NCBI GenBank assembly: GCA_001797695.1
Contig: MGQD01000098.1
Span: 1 to 13,545 of the forward strand
DNA from: Deltaproteobacteria bacterium RBG_13_49_15
GTDB taxonomy: Bacteria; Desulfobacterota; Desulfobacteria; Desulfobacterales; UBA2156
Length of the DNA stretch: 13,545 nucleotides
Reading direction: 5' to 3'
Shown here: in pieces, positions 1 to 5,844 of the stretch
Layout: each line of letters opens with the position of its first letter
Position numbering within the stretch: position 1 is the first letter of the stretch
Notes under the pieces: generated by a model
Told to the model about the DNA's origin: nothing
Seen by the model: only the letters and a program-made list of their open reading frames with translations
Databases searched by the model: none
Translations under genes and position numbers: made by a program

Positions 1-120
1 ATACCGGATGTTAAAATCCTCAGAGTCGACGGGCTCAATGTTTATGACATCCTAAAATATCAGAACCTGGTCCTTCTTGAGGCGTCGATTAAATCCATCG
101 AGGGGAGGCTTTTGCAATGA
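1..120 (+). CDS. rplD: Large-subunit ribosomal protein L4 (uL4), C-terminal 39 residues
   Basis: The reading frame is open from the first base and ends in TGA at 118-120. The visible tail contains the segment VDGLNVYDILKYQNLVLLE, typical of the L4 C-terminus (V-D-x-LNVYD-L-KY, then a hydrophobic strand). L4 binds 23S rRNA domain I and lines the exit tunnel. In E. coli it also autoregulates the S10 operon, but the leader region needed to judge that lies outside the window. The last four bases form an ATGA overlap with rplW, and rplD directly before rplW is the canonical order. The N-terminal part is cut off by the window edge, so its length cannot be judged. Confidence 0.93.
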   Translation: MPDVKILRVDGLNVYDILKYQNLVLLEASIKSIEGRLLQ

Positions 121-404
121 CCGGACATGATGTCATCAAGCGGCCCTTAATTACTGAGAAGACAACCCGTCAAAAGGAGTCATCGAATCAGGTTTCATTT
201 GAGGTGGATCGTAGAGCAAACCGGATTGAAATCCGAAAATCCGTCGAGAAGATTTTCAAGGTGAAGGTGATCGGTGTTCGTACCGTTCAAGTCAAAGGGA
301 AAATCAAAAGACGGGGACGCATTCTGGGAAAACGGAAAGATTGGAAGAAGGCGATCGTAACCTTAGGGACCGGGGAACGGATCGATTTTTTTGAGGGCGC
401 ATAA
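117..404 (+). CDS. rplW: Large-subunit ribosomal protein L23 (uL23)
   Basis: This 95-residue protein has the usual length for bacterial L23. It sits at the tunnel exit and is the docking site for trigger factor and signal recognition particle. The N-terminal signature IKRPLITEKT is visible at residues 7-16; Glu14 aligns by eye with the E. coli glutamate (Glu18) that contacts trigger factor. The basic segment around residues 60-75 (KGKIKRRGRILGKRKDWKKA) is the rRNA-binding extension of the family. The start is the ATG of an ATGA overlap with rplD, preceded by a purine-rich GGGGAGG at about 102-108. The gene looks complete and ordinary. Confidence 0.97.
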   Translation: MTGHDVIKRPLITEKTTRQKESSNQVSFEVDRRANRIEIRKSVEKIFKVKVIGVRTVQVKGKIKRRGRILGKRKDWKKAIVTLGTGERIDFFEGA

Positions 405-482
405 TCGGCTTGAATAACTCCGGCATTTGGAACTCCGGCGGATTGATAACCAATTCCGCCTCTTATTTAATGAGGAAGCAAA
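405..482 (+). promoter_or_regulatory. rplW-rplB spacer with bulged hairpin upstream of the rplB ribosome binding site
   Basis: This 78-base spacer holds an inverted repeat. GGCGGATTG at 437-445 pairs with CAATTCCGCC at 451-460, giving 9 base pairs with one bulged T and a 5-base loop. A direct repeat AACTCCGGC occurs at 416-424 and 431-439; the second copy runs into the hairpin's left arm. The rplB ribosome binding site GAGGAAG is at 472-478. CCTC at 459-462 could pair with its GAGG (472-475), and that pairing would share bases 459-460 with the upper hairpin. The structure is read from sequence; any regulatory role is inference. Confidence 0.4.
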
Positions 483-1310
483 ATGGGACTTAAGAAAGTT
501 AACCCGACCTCGCCCGGAAGGCGATTTCAGGTATATTCCACTTTCGAAGAAATTACAAAAAAGACGGCGGAAAAAGGTCTCTTGAAAACATTAAAAAGCA
601 GTGGAGGGAGAAATTCGACCGGGCGAATTACATCCTGGCATCGTGGAGGCGGTCACAAACGGCATTATAGGATTATCGATTTTAAGCGTGATAAAACCGG
701 AATACCCGGAAAAGTGGCTTCCATCGAATATGATCCCAATCGCAGCACCCGGATAGCCTTGCTTCATTATGCAGACGGAGAAAAGCGCTACATTTTAGCT
801 CCCTTGGACCTGACGGTAAACGACATCGTAATGTCCGGCCCCGATGTGGACATCAAACCCGGGAACACATTGCCGCTTCGAAATATTCCCCTCGGCACAC
901 ATATCCATAACATTGAACTAAAGATTGGAAAGGGCGGTCAGATCGTCCGGAGCGCCGGCACATATGCTCAGTTGATGGCCAAAGAAAACCGATATGCACT
1001 CATTAAGCTTCCTTCGGACGAGGTTCGGATGGTGAACCTTGATTGCAAAGCGACTATCGGCCAATTGGGGAATGTGGAACATGCGAATGTGTCAGTCGGG
1101 AAAGCCGGGCGAAGCCGTTGGCAGGGAAAGCGCCCCAATGTTCGGGGTGTGGCGATGAACCCCATTGACCATCCGATGGGTGGAGGGGAAGGGAAATCAT
1201 CCGGCGGCCGTCATCCCTGCACACCCTGGGGAAAGCCGACCAAAGGATATATTACCCGAAAGAATAAGACAAGCGATCGATATATCGTTAAAAGACGCGG
1301 GAAAAAATAA
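483..1310 (+). CDS. rplB: Large-subunit ribosomal protein L2 (uL2)
   Basis: This 275-residue protein is close to the usual 272-276. L2 is among the most conserved 23S rRNA-binding proteins, sits near the peptidyl transferase centre and helps subunit association. Family landmarks visible are PTSPGRR (8-14), SGGRNSTGRIT (40-50), RGGGHKRHYR (54-63), the DFKRDKTGIP stretch (67-76), YDPNRS (83-88) and RSAGTYAQL (156-164). The C-terminal GVAMNPIDHPMGGGEG (222-237) contains Asp229-His230, matching E. coli Asp228/His229 in mature numbering. Position 232 is Met where most L2 proteins I know have His. The ATG start lies five bases after GAGGAAG. Long spacers flank the gene on both sides. Confidence 0.98.
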   Translation: MGLKKVNPTSPGRRFQVYSTFEEITKKTAEKGLLKTLKSSGGRNSTGRITSWHRGGGHKRHYRIIDFKRDKTGIPGKVASIEYDPNRSTRIALLHYADGEKRYILAPLDLTVNDIVMSGPDVDIKPGNTLPLRNIPLGTHIHNIELKIGKGGQIVRSAGTYAQLMAKENRYALIKLPSDEVRMVNLDCKATIGQLGNVEHANVSVGKAGRSRWQGKRPNVRGVAMNPIDHPMGGGEGKSSGGRHPCTPWGKPTKGYITRKNKTSDRYIVKRRGKK

Positions 1311-1429
1311 TTCGATCCCGCCGGATGCGGACAAGCGATGATAATCTTGTCCACTTGATAGCCTATGGCTATGATGAATCAACTTAGAGTGTTACGACCC
1401 TATCAGGGCACTGAGAAACAGGAGATTTC
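1311..1429 (+). promoter_or_regulatory. Long structured rplB-rpsS spacer with three hairpins
   Basis: This 119-base spacer carries three inverted repeats in tandem. GGACAAG (1329-1335) pairs perfectly with CTTGTCC (1346-1352) around a 10-base loop. ATAGCC (1358-1363) pairs with GGCTAT (1367-1372) around loop TAT; this form recurs upstream of rplR. CCCT (1398-1401) pairs weakly with AGGG (1405-1408). A ribosome binding site GGAG follows at 1421-1424. No run of T follows any stem, so an intrinsic terminator is unlikely. I see no convincing promoter. Function is unknown; an RNA processing or regulatory site is possible. Confidence 0.45.
1358..1372. repeat. 15-bp interrupted palindrome ATAGCC-TAT-GGCTAT (copy 1)
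   Basis: A perfect 6-bp inverted repeat with a 3-base centre, located upstream of rpsS. The same arms, with centre AGA, recur at 6422-6436 upstream of rplR. The two copies sit in spacers only. As RNA it would form a short hairpin; as DNA it would be a symmetric site. Which of these matters cannot be told from the sequence. Confidence 0.55.
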
Positions 1430-1711
1430 ATGTCGCGTTCGTTGAAAAAAGGTCCATACGTTGAACCTAAACTGCTCAACAAAGTTCAAGAGGCTCAGGA
1501 AAACCGCAGCAGCAGGGTTATTAAAACATGGTCGCGGCGATCAACGATTATCCCGGAAATGGTCGGCGTAACCCTGGCGGTTCATAACGGGAAAAAATTC
1601 GTTCCCGTTTTTATCTCTGAGAATATGGTCGGTCATAAGCTGGGCGAATTTTCGCCGACCCGTCTATTTTTCGGGCATGCAGGGGACAAGAAATCGAAGC
1701 TGAAAAAGTAA
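1430..1711 (+). CDS. rpsS: Small-subunit ribosomal protein S19 (uS19)
   Basis: This 93-residue protein has normal S19 length. S19 lies in the head of the 30S subunit, partners S13 and contacts the A-site finger region of the 50S subunit. The signature MSRSLKKGPYVEPKLL opens the protein. The segment RRSTIIPEMVGVTLAVHNGK (37-56) and the C-terminal VGHKLGEFSPTR (67-78) are family hallmarks. The ATG start is preceded by GGAG at 1421-1424. Its position between rplB and rplV is canonical, but the gaps on either side (119 and 90 bases) are larger than is usual for this operon. Confidence 0.97.
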   Translation: MSRSLKKGPYVEPKLLNKVQEAQENRSSRVIKTWSRRSTIIPEMVGVTLAVHNGKKFVPVFISENMVGHKLGEFSPTRLFFGHAGDKKSKLKK

Positions 1712-1801
1712 GACCGAAACAGGAAACACCTGACAATGACAACGAACGGATCCCGTGAGGAATGGATTTAAGGTAACAGGGAAGAAAAAGGAAGACGGAC
1801 C

Positions 1802-2140
1802 GTGGAAGCAAAAGCAGTATCAAGATATGTACGCATTTCACCACAGAAAATTCGGAAGCTCATCGGCGGGTTGAAGGGGAAACCGGTCCAGATCGGATTG
1901 GAAGCATTGAAATTCATGCCGCAAAAAGGAGCGGCGGTCGTTGAAAAGGCGATCCGAAGCGCCGTCGCCAATGCAAACCAGAAAGAAAAGGTGGATGTGG
2001 ATGCCCTGGTAATTCGTAACATCACCGCAGATTGCGGGCCCATGCTGAAGCGATTCAGGGCCAAGGCCAGGGGAAGAGCGAGCAGAATACTGAAGAGGAC
2101 CGCTCACATTACGGTTCGTCTCTCTGACACGTCATCATAA
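1802..2140 (+). CDS. rplV: Large-subunit ribosomal protein L22 (uL22)
   Basis: This 112-residue protein matches L22 (about 110). L22 lines the exit tunnel with a long beta hairpin; changes in that hairpin affect macrolide response in other bacteria. Visible landmarks are the N-terminal AKAVSRYVRISPQKIRKL (3-20), AIRSAVANA (50-58), and the C-terminal half with MLKRFRAKARGRASRILKR (79-97), the conserved hairpin and rRNA-binding stretch. The start is GTG at 1802, preceded by AAGGAAG at about 1789-1795; no ATG fits the family N-terminus. The preceding 90-base spacer (1712-1801) shows no strong structure apart from a weak 4-bp CAGG/CCTG pair. Confidence 0.96.
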   Translation: MEAKAVSRYVRISPQKIRKLIGGLKGKPVQIGLEALKFMPQKGAAVVEKAIRSAVANANQKEKVDVDALVIRNITADCGPMLKRFRAKARGRASRILKRTAHITVRLSDTSS

Positions 2141-2154
2141 ACGGAGGAAGGAAT

Positions 2155-2805
2155 TTGGGCCAAAAAGTCAATCCGATCGGTCTGAGATTAGGGGTAAACA
2201 AAACATGGGAATCGAAGTGGTATGCCGGAAGGAATTATCCCGGCTATGTTTTGGAAGATCACAAAATCAGAACGTTTCTCAAGAAAAAACTGTATCATGC
2301 CGGGATTTCGAGAATTGAGATCGAACGGTCTTCGAATCGGATTAAATTAAGAATTTATACATCCCGGCCCGGGATTGTCATCGGGAAAAAGGGAACCGAA
2401 ATTGCACAGCTCAAGAAAGAACTGGAAAAAAAGGTTTCTTCCGAGGTTCTAATCGACATCCAGGAGGTGAGGAAACCGGAAATCGATGCTCAATTGGTTG
2501 CTGAGAGCGTAGCGCTTCAGATTGAGCGGCGGGTGGCTTTTCGACGTGCGATGAAACGAAGCGTTTCCTCGGCCATGCGGTTCGGCGCTAAAGGGATTAA
2601 AATCATCTGTTCCGGAAGGCTGGCCGGGGCCGAAATGGCGAGAACCGAATGGTACAAAGAAGGACGGATTCCTCTTCATACGCTTCGGGCCGATATCGAT
2701 TACGGTTTTACCGAGGCTCGCACCACTTATGGGGCCATCGGTATCAAAGTCTTTATTTTCCATGGCGAGATTTTGAAAAAAGACCAGCTCGCGATGGAAC
2801 AATAG
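2155..2805 (+). CDS. rpsC: Small-subunit ribosomal protein S3 (uS3)
   Basis: This 216-residue protein fits bacterial S3 (about 210-235). It forms part of the mRNA entry channel and helicase centre with S4 and S5. The N-terminus GQKVNPIGLRLG is diagnostic. A type II KH domain spans roughly residues 38-108 with the GKKG loop in IVIGKKGTEI (75-84). The C-terminal domain shows the AEMARTEWYKEGRIPLHTL signature (159-177). Translation begins at TTG (2155), well placed behind the strong ribosome binding site GGAGGAAGG at 2143-2151; there is no in-frame ATG nearby. Confidence 0.97.
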   Translation: MGQKVNPIGLRLGVNKTWESKWYAGRNYPGYVLEDHKIRTFLKKKLYHAGISRIEIERSSNRIKLRIYTSRPGIVIGKKGTEIAQLKKELEKKVSSEVLIDIQEVRKPEIDAQLVAESVALQIERRVAFRRAMKRSVSSAMRFGAKGIKIICSGRLAGAEMARTEWYKEGRIPLHTLRADIDYGFTEARTTYGAIGIKVFIFHGEILKKDQLAMEQ

Positions 2806-2817
2806 GAGAAGGACAAC

Positions 2818-3234
2818 ATGCTGAGCCCGACAAAAGTTAAATTTCGAAAGCAGCAACGGGGCAGGATGAAAGGGGTGGCCTGGCGGGGGTCAACCCTGAA
2901 TTTCGGTGAGTTTGGACTCCAGGCAACGGAATGCGGCGCCATTTCCGCCAAACAGATTGAGGCCGCACGAATCGCGATGACTCGCCATGCGAAAAGAGGG
3001 GGGAAGATCTGGATTCGGATTTTTCCGGACAAGCCGTTTACGAAAAAACCGGCTGAAGTCAGAATGGGGAAAGGAAAGGGCCCTCCGGAAGGATGGGAGG
3101 TCGTAATCCGTCCCGGAAGGATCCTTTATGAAATCGAAGGCGTTCCAAGGGATGTGGCCAAAGAGGCATTTCGCCTCGCCGCCCATAAGTTGCCTCTTAG
3201 TACCAAGTTTATCGAAAGGGCTGATGCTAGATGA
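2818..3234 (+). CDS. rplP: Large-subunit ribosomal protein L16 (uL16)
   Basis: This 138-residue protein has typical length (136-140). L16 sits at the base of the L7/L12 stalk near the A-site tRNA elbow and is needed for late 50S assembly. The opening MLSPTKVKFRKQQRGR, GEFGLQA (30-36), the DKPFTKKPAEVRMGKGKG block (72-89) and the GRILYEIEGV strand are all as in the family. The arginine of the AEVRMGKG motif corresponds to E. coli Arg81, the residue hydroxylated by RoxA/YcfD where that enzyme exists. The ATG follows AGGAGAAGG. Its stop codon overlaps the rpmC start as ATGA. Confidence 0.97.
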   Translation: MLSPTKVKFRKQQRGRMKGVAWRGSTLNFGEFGLQATECGAISAKQIEAARIAMTRHAKRGGKIWIRIFPDKPFTKKPAEVRMGKGKGPPEGWEVVIRPGRILYEIEGVPRDVAKEAFRLAAHKLPLSTKFIERADAR

Positions 3235-3416
3235 AAGTGAGCGAGATCCGGGAATTAAGCCGGGAAGAAAGGGACCGTAAACTCAGAGAATTGCGAGAAT
3301 CCTTATTCAATCTGACGTTTCAGCACGAGATCGGTCAACTTGAAAATCCTCAAAAACTCAAGCAAACGAAACGGGACATCGCTAGAATCCAAACGGTAAT
3401 ACGGGAAAATCGATAA
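3231..3416 (+). CDS. rpmC: Large-subunit ribosomal protein L29 (uL29)
   Basis: This 61-residue, mostly helical protein is the expected size for L29 (60-70). L29 packs beside L23 at the tunnel exit. The pattern MKVSEIRELS, then a helix with ELRESLFNLTFQHEIGQLEN (19-38) and a second helix ending KRDIARIQTVIRE, is the standard two-helix hairpin. The start overlaps the rplP stop codon by ATGA, so translation of the two is probably coupled. The order rplP-rpmC-rpsQ is canonical. Confidence 0.96.
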   Translation: MKVSEIRELSREERDRKLRELRESLFNLTFQHEIGQLENPQKLKQTKRDIARIQTVIRENR

Positions 3417-3446
3417 TCAACCAACAAGACAACAGGCAGCGCCGAT

Positions 3447-3704
3447 ATGAAAACAAGAGGAATGAAACGACAGTTCACAGGAACGATTGTCAGCGATAAG
3501 ATGGACAAGACGGTCATCGTATTGGTGGAGCGGTTGATTAAGCATCCGTTATACATGAAATACATTCGACGCCGGGCGAAATTCTCGGCTCATGACGAGG
3601 CGAATGAATGTCATATCGGTGACAAAGTGGTGATAACGGAATCGCGTCCTCTCAGCAAAACAAAGAGATGGCGTGTCAGTTCCATCGTCGAAAAAGCCGT
3701 TTGA
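3447..3704 (+). CDS. rpsQ: Small-subunit ribosomal protein S17 (uS17)
   Basis: This 85-residue protein has normal S17 length and an OB fold that binds 16S rRNA helix 11 in the lower body of the 30S subunit. The diagnostic block GTIVSDKMDKTVIVLVER (12-29) is present, followed by HPLYMKYIRRRAKFSAHDE and the C-terminal IGDKVVITESRPLSKTKRW. The start at 3447 gives an N-terminal length matching the family. A second ATG at 3462 would place its purine-rich AGAGG only one base away, which is too close. No strong ribosome binding site precedes 3447, so the exact start is slightly uncertain. Confidence 0.96.
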   Translation: MKTRGMKRQFTGTIVSDKMDKTVIVLVERLIKHPLYMKYIRRRAKFSAHDEANECHIGDKVVITESRPLSKTKRWRVSSIVEKAV

Positions 3705-3726
3705 AGCATTTAAGGAATACAAAGAA

Positions 3727-4095
3727 ATGATCCGGGCACAGACACGATTAACAGCGGCGGACAATTCCGGAGCCAAGACGCTCTATTGCATAAAAGTCCT
3801 AGGCGGCTCCAGAAGAAGATATGCAAGAGTGGGCGATATTATTGTGGTATCCGTTAAAGAAGCCATCCCCAATGCCAAGGTAAAAAAAGGGGATGTATTA
3901 AAAGCGGTTGTAGTCCGAACCAAAAAGGAGATCAAACGGCCGGATGGTTCATTCATTCGATTTGATGATAACTCGGCGGTGCTGATCAGTGCCACCAGGG
4001 ATCCGATAGGAACGCGGATATTCGGACCGGTGGCAAGGGAGCTAAGAGCAAAACGCTTCATGAAGATCGTTTCCCTTGCTCCCGAGGTTCTATGA
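3727..4095 (+). CDS. rplN: Large-subunit ribosomal protein L14 (uL14)
   Basis: Starting at ATG 3727 gives 122 residues, exactly the usual L14 length, and the N-terminus MIRAQTRLTAADNSGAK that is diagnostic. L14 lies at the subunit interface and is the binding site of the ribosome silencing factor RsfS. Further signatures are KVLGGSRRRYARVGDIIVVS (23-42), KKGDVLKAVVVRT (53-65), and IFGPVARELR near the end. AAGGA at 3712-3716 is a suitable ribosome binding site. The frame is open further upstream to a GTG at 3673, but that would overlap rpsQ and add an unrelated extension. Confidence 0.98.
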   Translation: MIRAQTRLTAADNSGAKTLYCIKVLGGSRRRYARVGDIIVVSVKEAIPNAKVKKGDVLKAVVVRTKKEIKRPDGSFIRFDDNSAVLISATRDPIGTRIFGPVARELRAKRFMKIVSLAPEVL

Positions 4096-4109
4096 AGAAT
4101 TATCAGGCA

Positions 4110-4130
4110 GCCGGTTTATCCCCGAACGGC
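4110..4130 (+). promoter_or_regulatory. Small hairpin in the rplN-rplX spacer
   Basis: GCCGGTT (4110-4116) can pair with AACGGC (4125-4130) with one bulged G and an 8-base loop. It lies 18 bases upstream of the GGAGG ribosome binding site (4148-4152) of rplX. The stem is short and could be chance; no function is claimed. Confidence 0.25.
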
Positions 4131-4163
4131 GACTGAATCAACCGCATGGAGGATTAGCACTTG

Positions 4164-4490
4164 ATGCGCGACAGATGTCGGATAAAAAAAGATGACAAGG
4201 TAAAGGTAATCGCGGGGAAAGATCGTGGAAAGATCGGGAAGGTCTTGAAAGTGATCCGGAAAAAGGATCGTCTCCTCGTCGAGAATATCAATATCGTTAA
4301 GCGGCACGCAAAACCGACCGCCAAGCAGAGACAGGGCGGCATTTTAGAAATTGAAGCGCCGATTCATTGGTCGAACGTTGTCCTGATGTGCAACAAATGC
4401 ATTTCACCGGTTCGCATCAAGATGCAGCAACTGGATGACGGCAAAAAAGTTCGAGTTTGCCGGAAATGCGGGGAAATCATCGATAAATAG
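4164..4490 (+). CDS. rplX: Large-subunit ribosomal protein L24 (uL24) with four-cysteine C-terminus
   Basis: The 108-residue protein carries the KOW motif of L24, seen as KDDKVKVIAGKDRGKIGKVL (9-28). L24 initiates 50S assembly by binding 23S domain I near the tunnel exit. The C-terminal part holds Cys76 and Cys79 (CNKC) and Cys99 and Cys102 (CRKC), spaced like a zinc ribbon; E. coli L24 lacks these cysteines. Zinc binding is inferred from spacing alone. A TTG at 4161 lies directly before the chosen ATG and is 8 bases from GGAGG (4148-4152), so the true start could be one codon earlier. The stop is followed closely by rplE. Confidence 0.96.
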   Translation: MRDRCRIKKDDKVKVIAGKDRGKIGKVLKVIRKKDRLLVENINIVKRHAKPTAKQRQGGILEIEAPIHWSNVVLMCNKCISPVRIKMQQLDDGKKVRVCRKCGEIIDK

Positions 4491-4504
4491 AAGAAGTGAA
4501 AACC

Positions 4505-5041
4505 ATGCGATTGTATGAATACTACATCAATGAAGTCGTTCCCAAGTTAATGGGGACCTTCCAGTACAAAAACCGGATGCAGGTCCCAAAGCTGGAAAAA
4601 ATCGTACTGAATATGGGATTGGGAGAGGCGATACAGAACATTAAGATCATTGACACCGCCGTTGATGACCTGAAAGCGATTGCCGGACAAAAGCCGATTA
4701 TCACGCGATCAAAAAAATCGATCGCTGCATTTAAACTCCGAACCGGAATGCCCATCGGCTGCATGGTGACACTGCGCCGAAAGCGGATGTACGATTTTTT
4801 CAGCAAGCTGGTGAATGCGGCATTGCCGCGAGTGCGTGATTTTCGAGGAATTTCCGGGAAGGCGTTTGACGGAAGAGGGAATTATTCTCTGGGCATTCAG
4901 GAACATATCATTTTCCCTGAGATCGATTATGACAAGATCGACAAGATCAAAGGGCTCAATATCAGCATTATTACGACCGCCCGGACAGACGAAGAGGGGA
5001 AAGAACTTCTCCGGCTTTTAGGGATGCCCTTTAAAAATTAA
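4505..5041 (+). CDS. rplE: Large-subunit ribosomal protein L5 (uL5)
   Basis: From ATG 4505 the protein is 178 residues, matching the family (about 179). L5 is part of the central protuberance, binds 5S rRNA and contacts P-site tRNA. Landmarks include the N-terminal MRLYEYYINEVVPKLM, VPKLEKIVLNMGLGEA (27-42), the QKPIITRSKKSIAAFKLR block (66-83) with GMPIGCMVTLR after it, RDFRGISGKAFDGRGNYSLG (111-130), and EHIIFPEIDYDKID (132-145). A GTG at 4496 in frame would add three residues but has no ribosome binding site, so ATG is preferred. In E. coli the spc repressor S8 acts near this start; I see no obvious matching site here. Confidence 0.97.
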   Translation: MRLYEYYINEVVPKLMGTFQYKNRMQVPKLEKIVLNMGLGEAIQNIKIIDTAVDDLKAIAGQKPIITRSKKSIAAFKLRTGMPIGCMVTLRRKRMYDFFSKLVNAALPRVRDFRGISGKAFDGRGNYSLGIQEHIIFPEIDYDKIDKIKGLNISIITTARTDEEGKELLRLLGMPFKN

Positions 5042-5075
5042 TCACCTTTTGAGCGAGTCGGCATAGGAGGATCAT

Positions 5076-5261
5076 TTGGCAAAAAAATCCCTTGAAATAA
5101 AAGCGGTACGAAAACCCAAATTCAAGGTGCGGACTTATAACCGATGCCCGATCTGCGGCAGACCGAGGGGTTTTATTCGTAAATTCGGAATTTGCCGGAT
5201 TTGTTTTCGCAGCCTGGCTTCGGAAGGAATGTTGCCGGGCGTAATAAAATCAAGTTGGTAA
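5076..5261 (+). CDS. rpsN: Small-subunit ribosomal protein S14, zinc-binding type Z (uS14)
   Basis: At 61 residues this is the short, zinc-binding form of S14, not the roughly 100-residue zinc-free form of E. coli. The four zinc ligands are Cys24, Cys27, Cys40 and Cys43 in the pattern CPIC-x12-CRIC. The C-terminus LPGVIKSSW is characteristic. S14 assembles late into the 30S head near S3 and S10. Translation starts at TTG 5076 with a strong TAGGAGG at 5064-5070; the protein begins MAKKSLE, as expected. A 108-base structured spacer follows, unusually long for this junction. Confidence 0.97.
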   Translation: MAKKSLEIKAVRKPKFKVRTYNRCPICGRPRGFIRKFGICRICFRSLASEGMLPGVIKSSW

Positions 5262-5369
5262 TAAATTCAGGGGACCAGCGGCCCCGGCTCTTTTTGCAAA
5301 AAGAAAAAGGCAGCCGAGTGGAAGCGGTCCTGAATCGATAATCAAATCGTTACAGGGACGGAGAAAACG
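5262..5369 (+). promoter_or_regulatory. Structured rpsN-rpsH spacer, candidate RNA element ahead of S8
   Basis: This 108-base spacer can fold into nested stems. The outer stem pairs ATTCAGG and ACC (5265-5271, 5274-5276) with GGTCCTGAAT (5326-5335): 10 base pairs with a two-base bulge. The inner stem pairs CGGCTCTTTTT (5285-5295) with AAAAAG and AGCCG (5304-5309, 5312-5316): 11 pairs, a two-base bulge and an 8-base loop. The rpsH ribosome binding site GGAG is at 5360-5363, outside the fold. The T run lies in the ascending arm, so this is not a standard terminator. Because S8 represses the spc operon in E. coli, an S8-related role is conceivable but unproven. Confidence 0.5.
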
Positions 5370-5768
5370 ATGACAGTAAGTGATCCGATTGCGGATATGC
5401 TGACCAGAATCCGAAATGCCGCCAAGGCCAATTTTTCAAGTGTGGACATCCCGGGATCAAAATTGAAGGTGGAGTTGGCAAAAGTACTTAAAAATGAGGG
5501 TTTCATTAAGAATTACAAATTTATTAAAGACACCAAACAAGGGATTCTCCGCATTTACCTTAAGTATGGCGCCGGACGGAGTTGCGCTTTTCTGAATATC
5601 AAGCGGATCAGCAAACCGAGCAGAAGGGTTTATTTAAAAAACAAGGATATCAAACCGGTTCTGAGTGGAATGGGCGTTTCGATTATCTCCACTTCAAAGG
5701 GAATTATGACGGATAAGCGAGCCAGGAAAGAGAATTTGGGAGGAGAAATTCTTTGCAGCGTCTGGTAA
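5370..5768 (+). CDS. rpsH: Small-subunit ribosomal protein S8 (uS8)
   Basis: This 132-residue protein is normal for S8 (about 130). S8 binds the central domain of 16S rRNA early in 30S assembly and in E. coli also represses the spc operon by binding its mRNA. Landmarks are the opening DPIADMLTRIRNA (5-17), IPGSKLKVELAKVLKNEGFI in the N-terminal domain, and the C-terminal signature STSKGIMTDKRARKENLGGE followed by ILCSVW. The ATG start sits 6 bases after GGAG (5360-5363). The long, foldable leader directly upstream makes this gene the most likely target of any local RNA-level control. Confidence 0.98.
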   Translation: MTVSDPIADMLTRIRNAAKANFSSVDIPGSKLKVELAKVLKNEGFIKNYKFIKDTKQGILRIYLKYGAGRSCAFLNIKRISKPSRRVYLKNKDIKPVLSGMGVSIISTSKGIMTDKRARKENLGGEILCSVW

Positions 5769-5844
5769 ACCGTTTTTATTCCGCTCTATTAAGTTGTCAT
5801 AACGACCGGCATAAGGACCGGAGAAGAGAAACGAGGAGCGTTCA

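Noticed and set aside
968..1165. Minus-strand open frames across the window (for example 968-1165, 2449-2856, 8403-8723, 12218-12598)
   Set aside because: Each lies opposite a well-recognised ribosomal, secY or rpoA gene, shows no recognisable domain and has no supporting ribosome binding site. They are shadows of conserved + strand codon patterns.
3673..3726. Upstream extension of L14 to a GTG at 3673
   Set aside because: It would overlap the end of rpsQ and add 18 residues unlike L14. ATG 3727 gives the exact family length and N-terminus.
5076..5261. S14 as a truncated gene because it is only 61 residues
   Set aside because: All four zinc cysteines and the normal C-terminus are present. 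It is the complete short zinc-binding form.
5285..5316. Intrinsic terminator between rpsN and rpsH
   Set aside because: There is a hairpin, but the T run lies inside the ascending arm and no T tract follows the stem. Terminating here would cut off essential genes.
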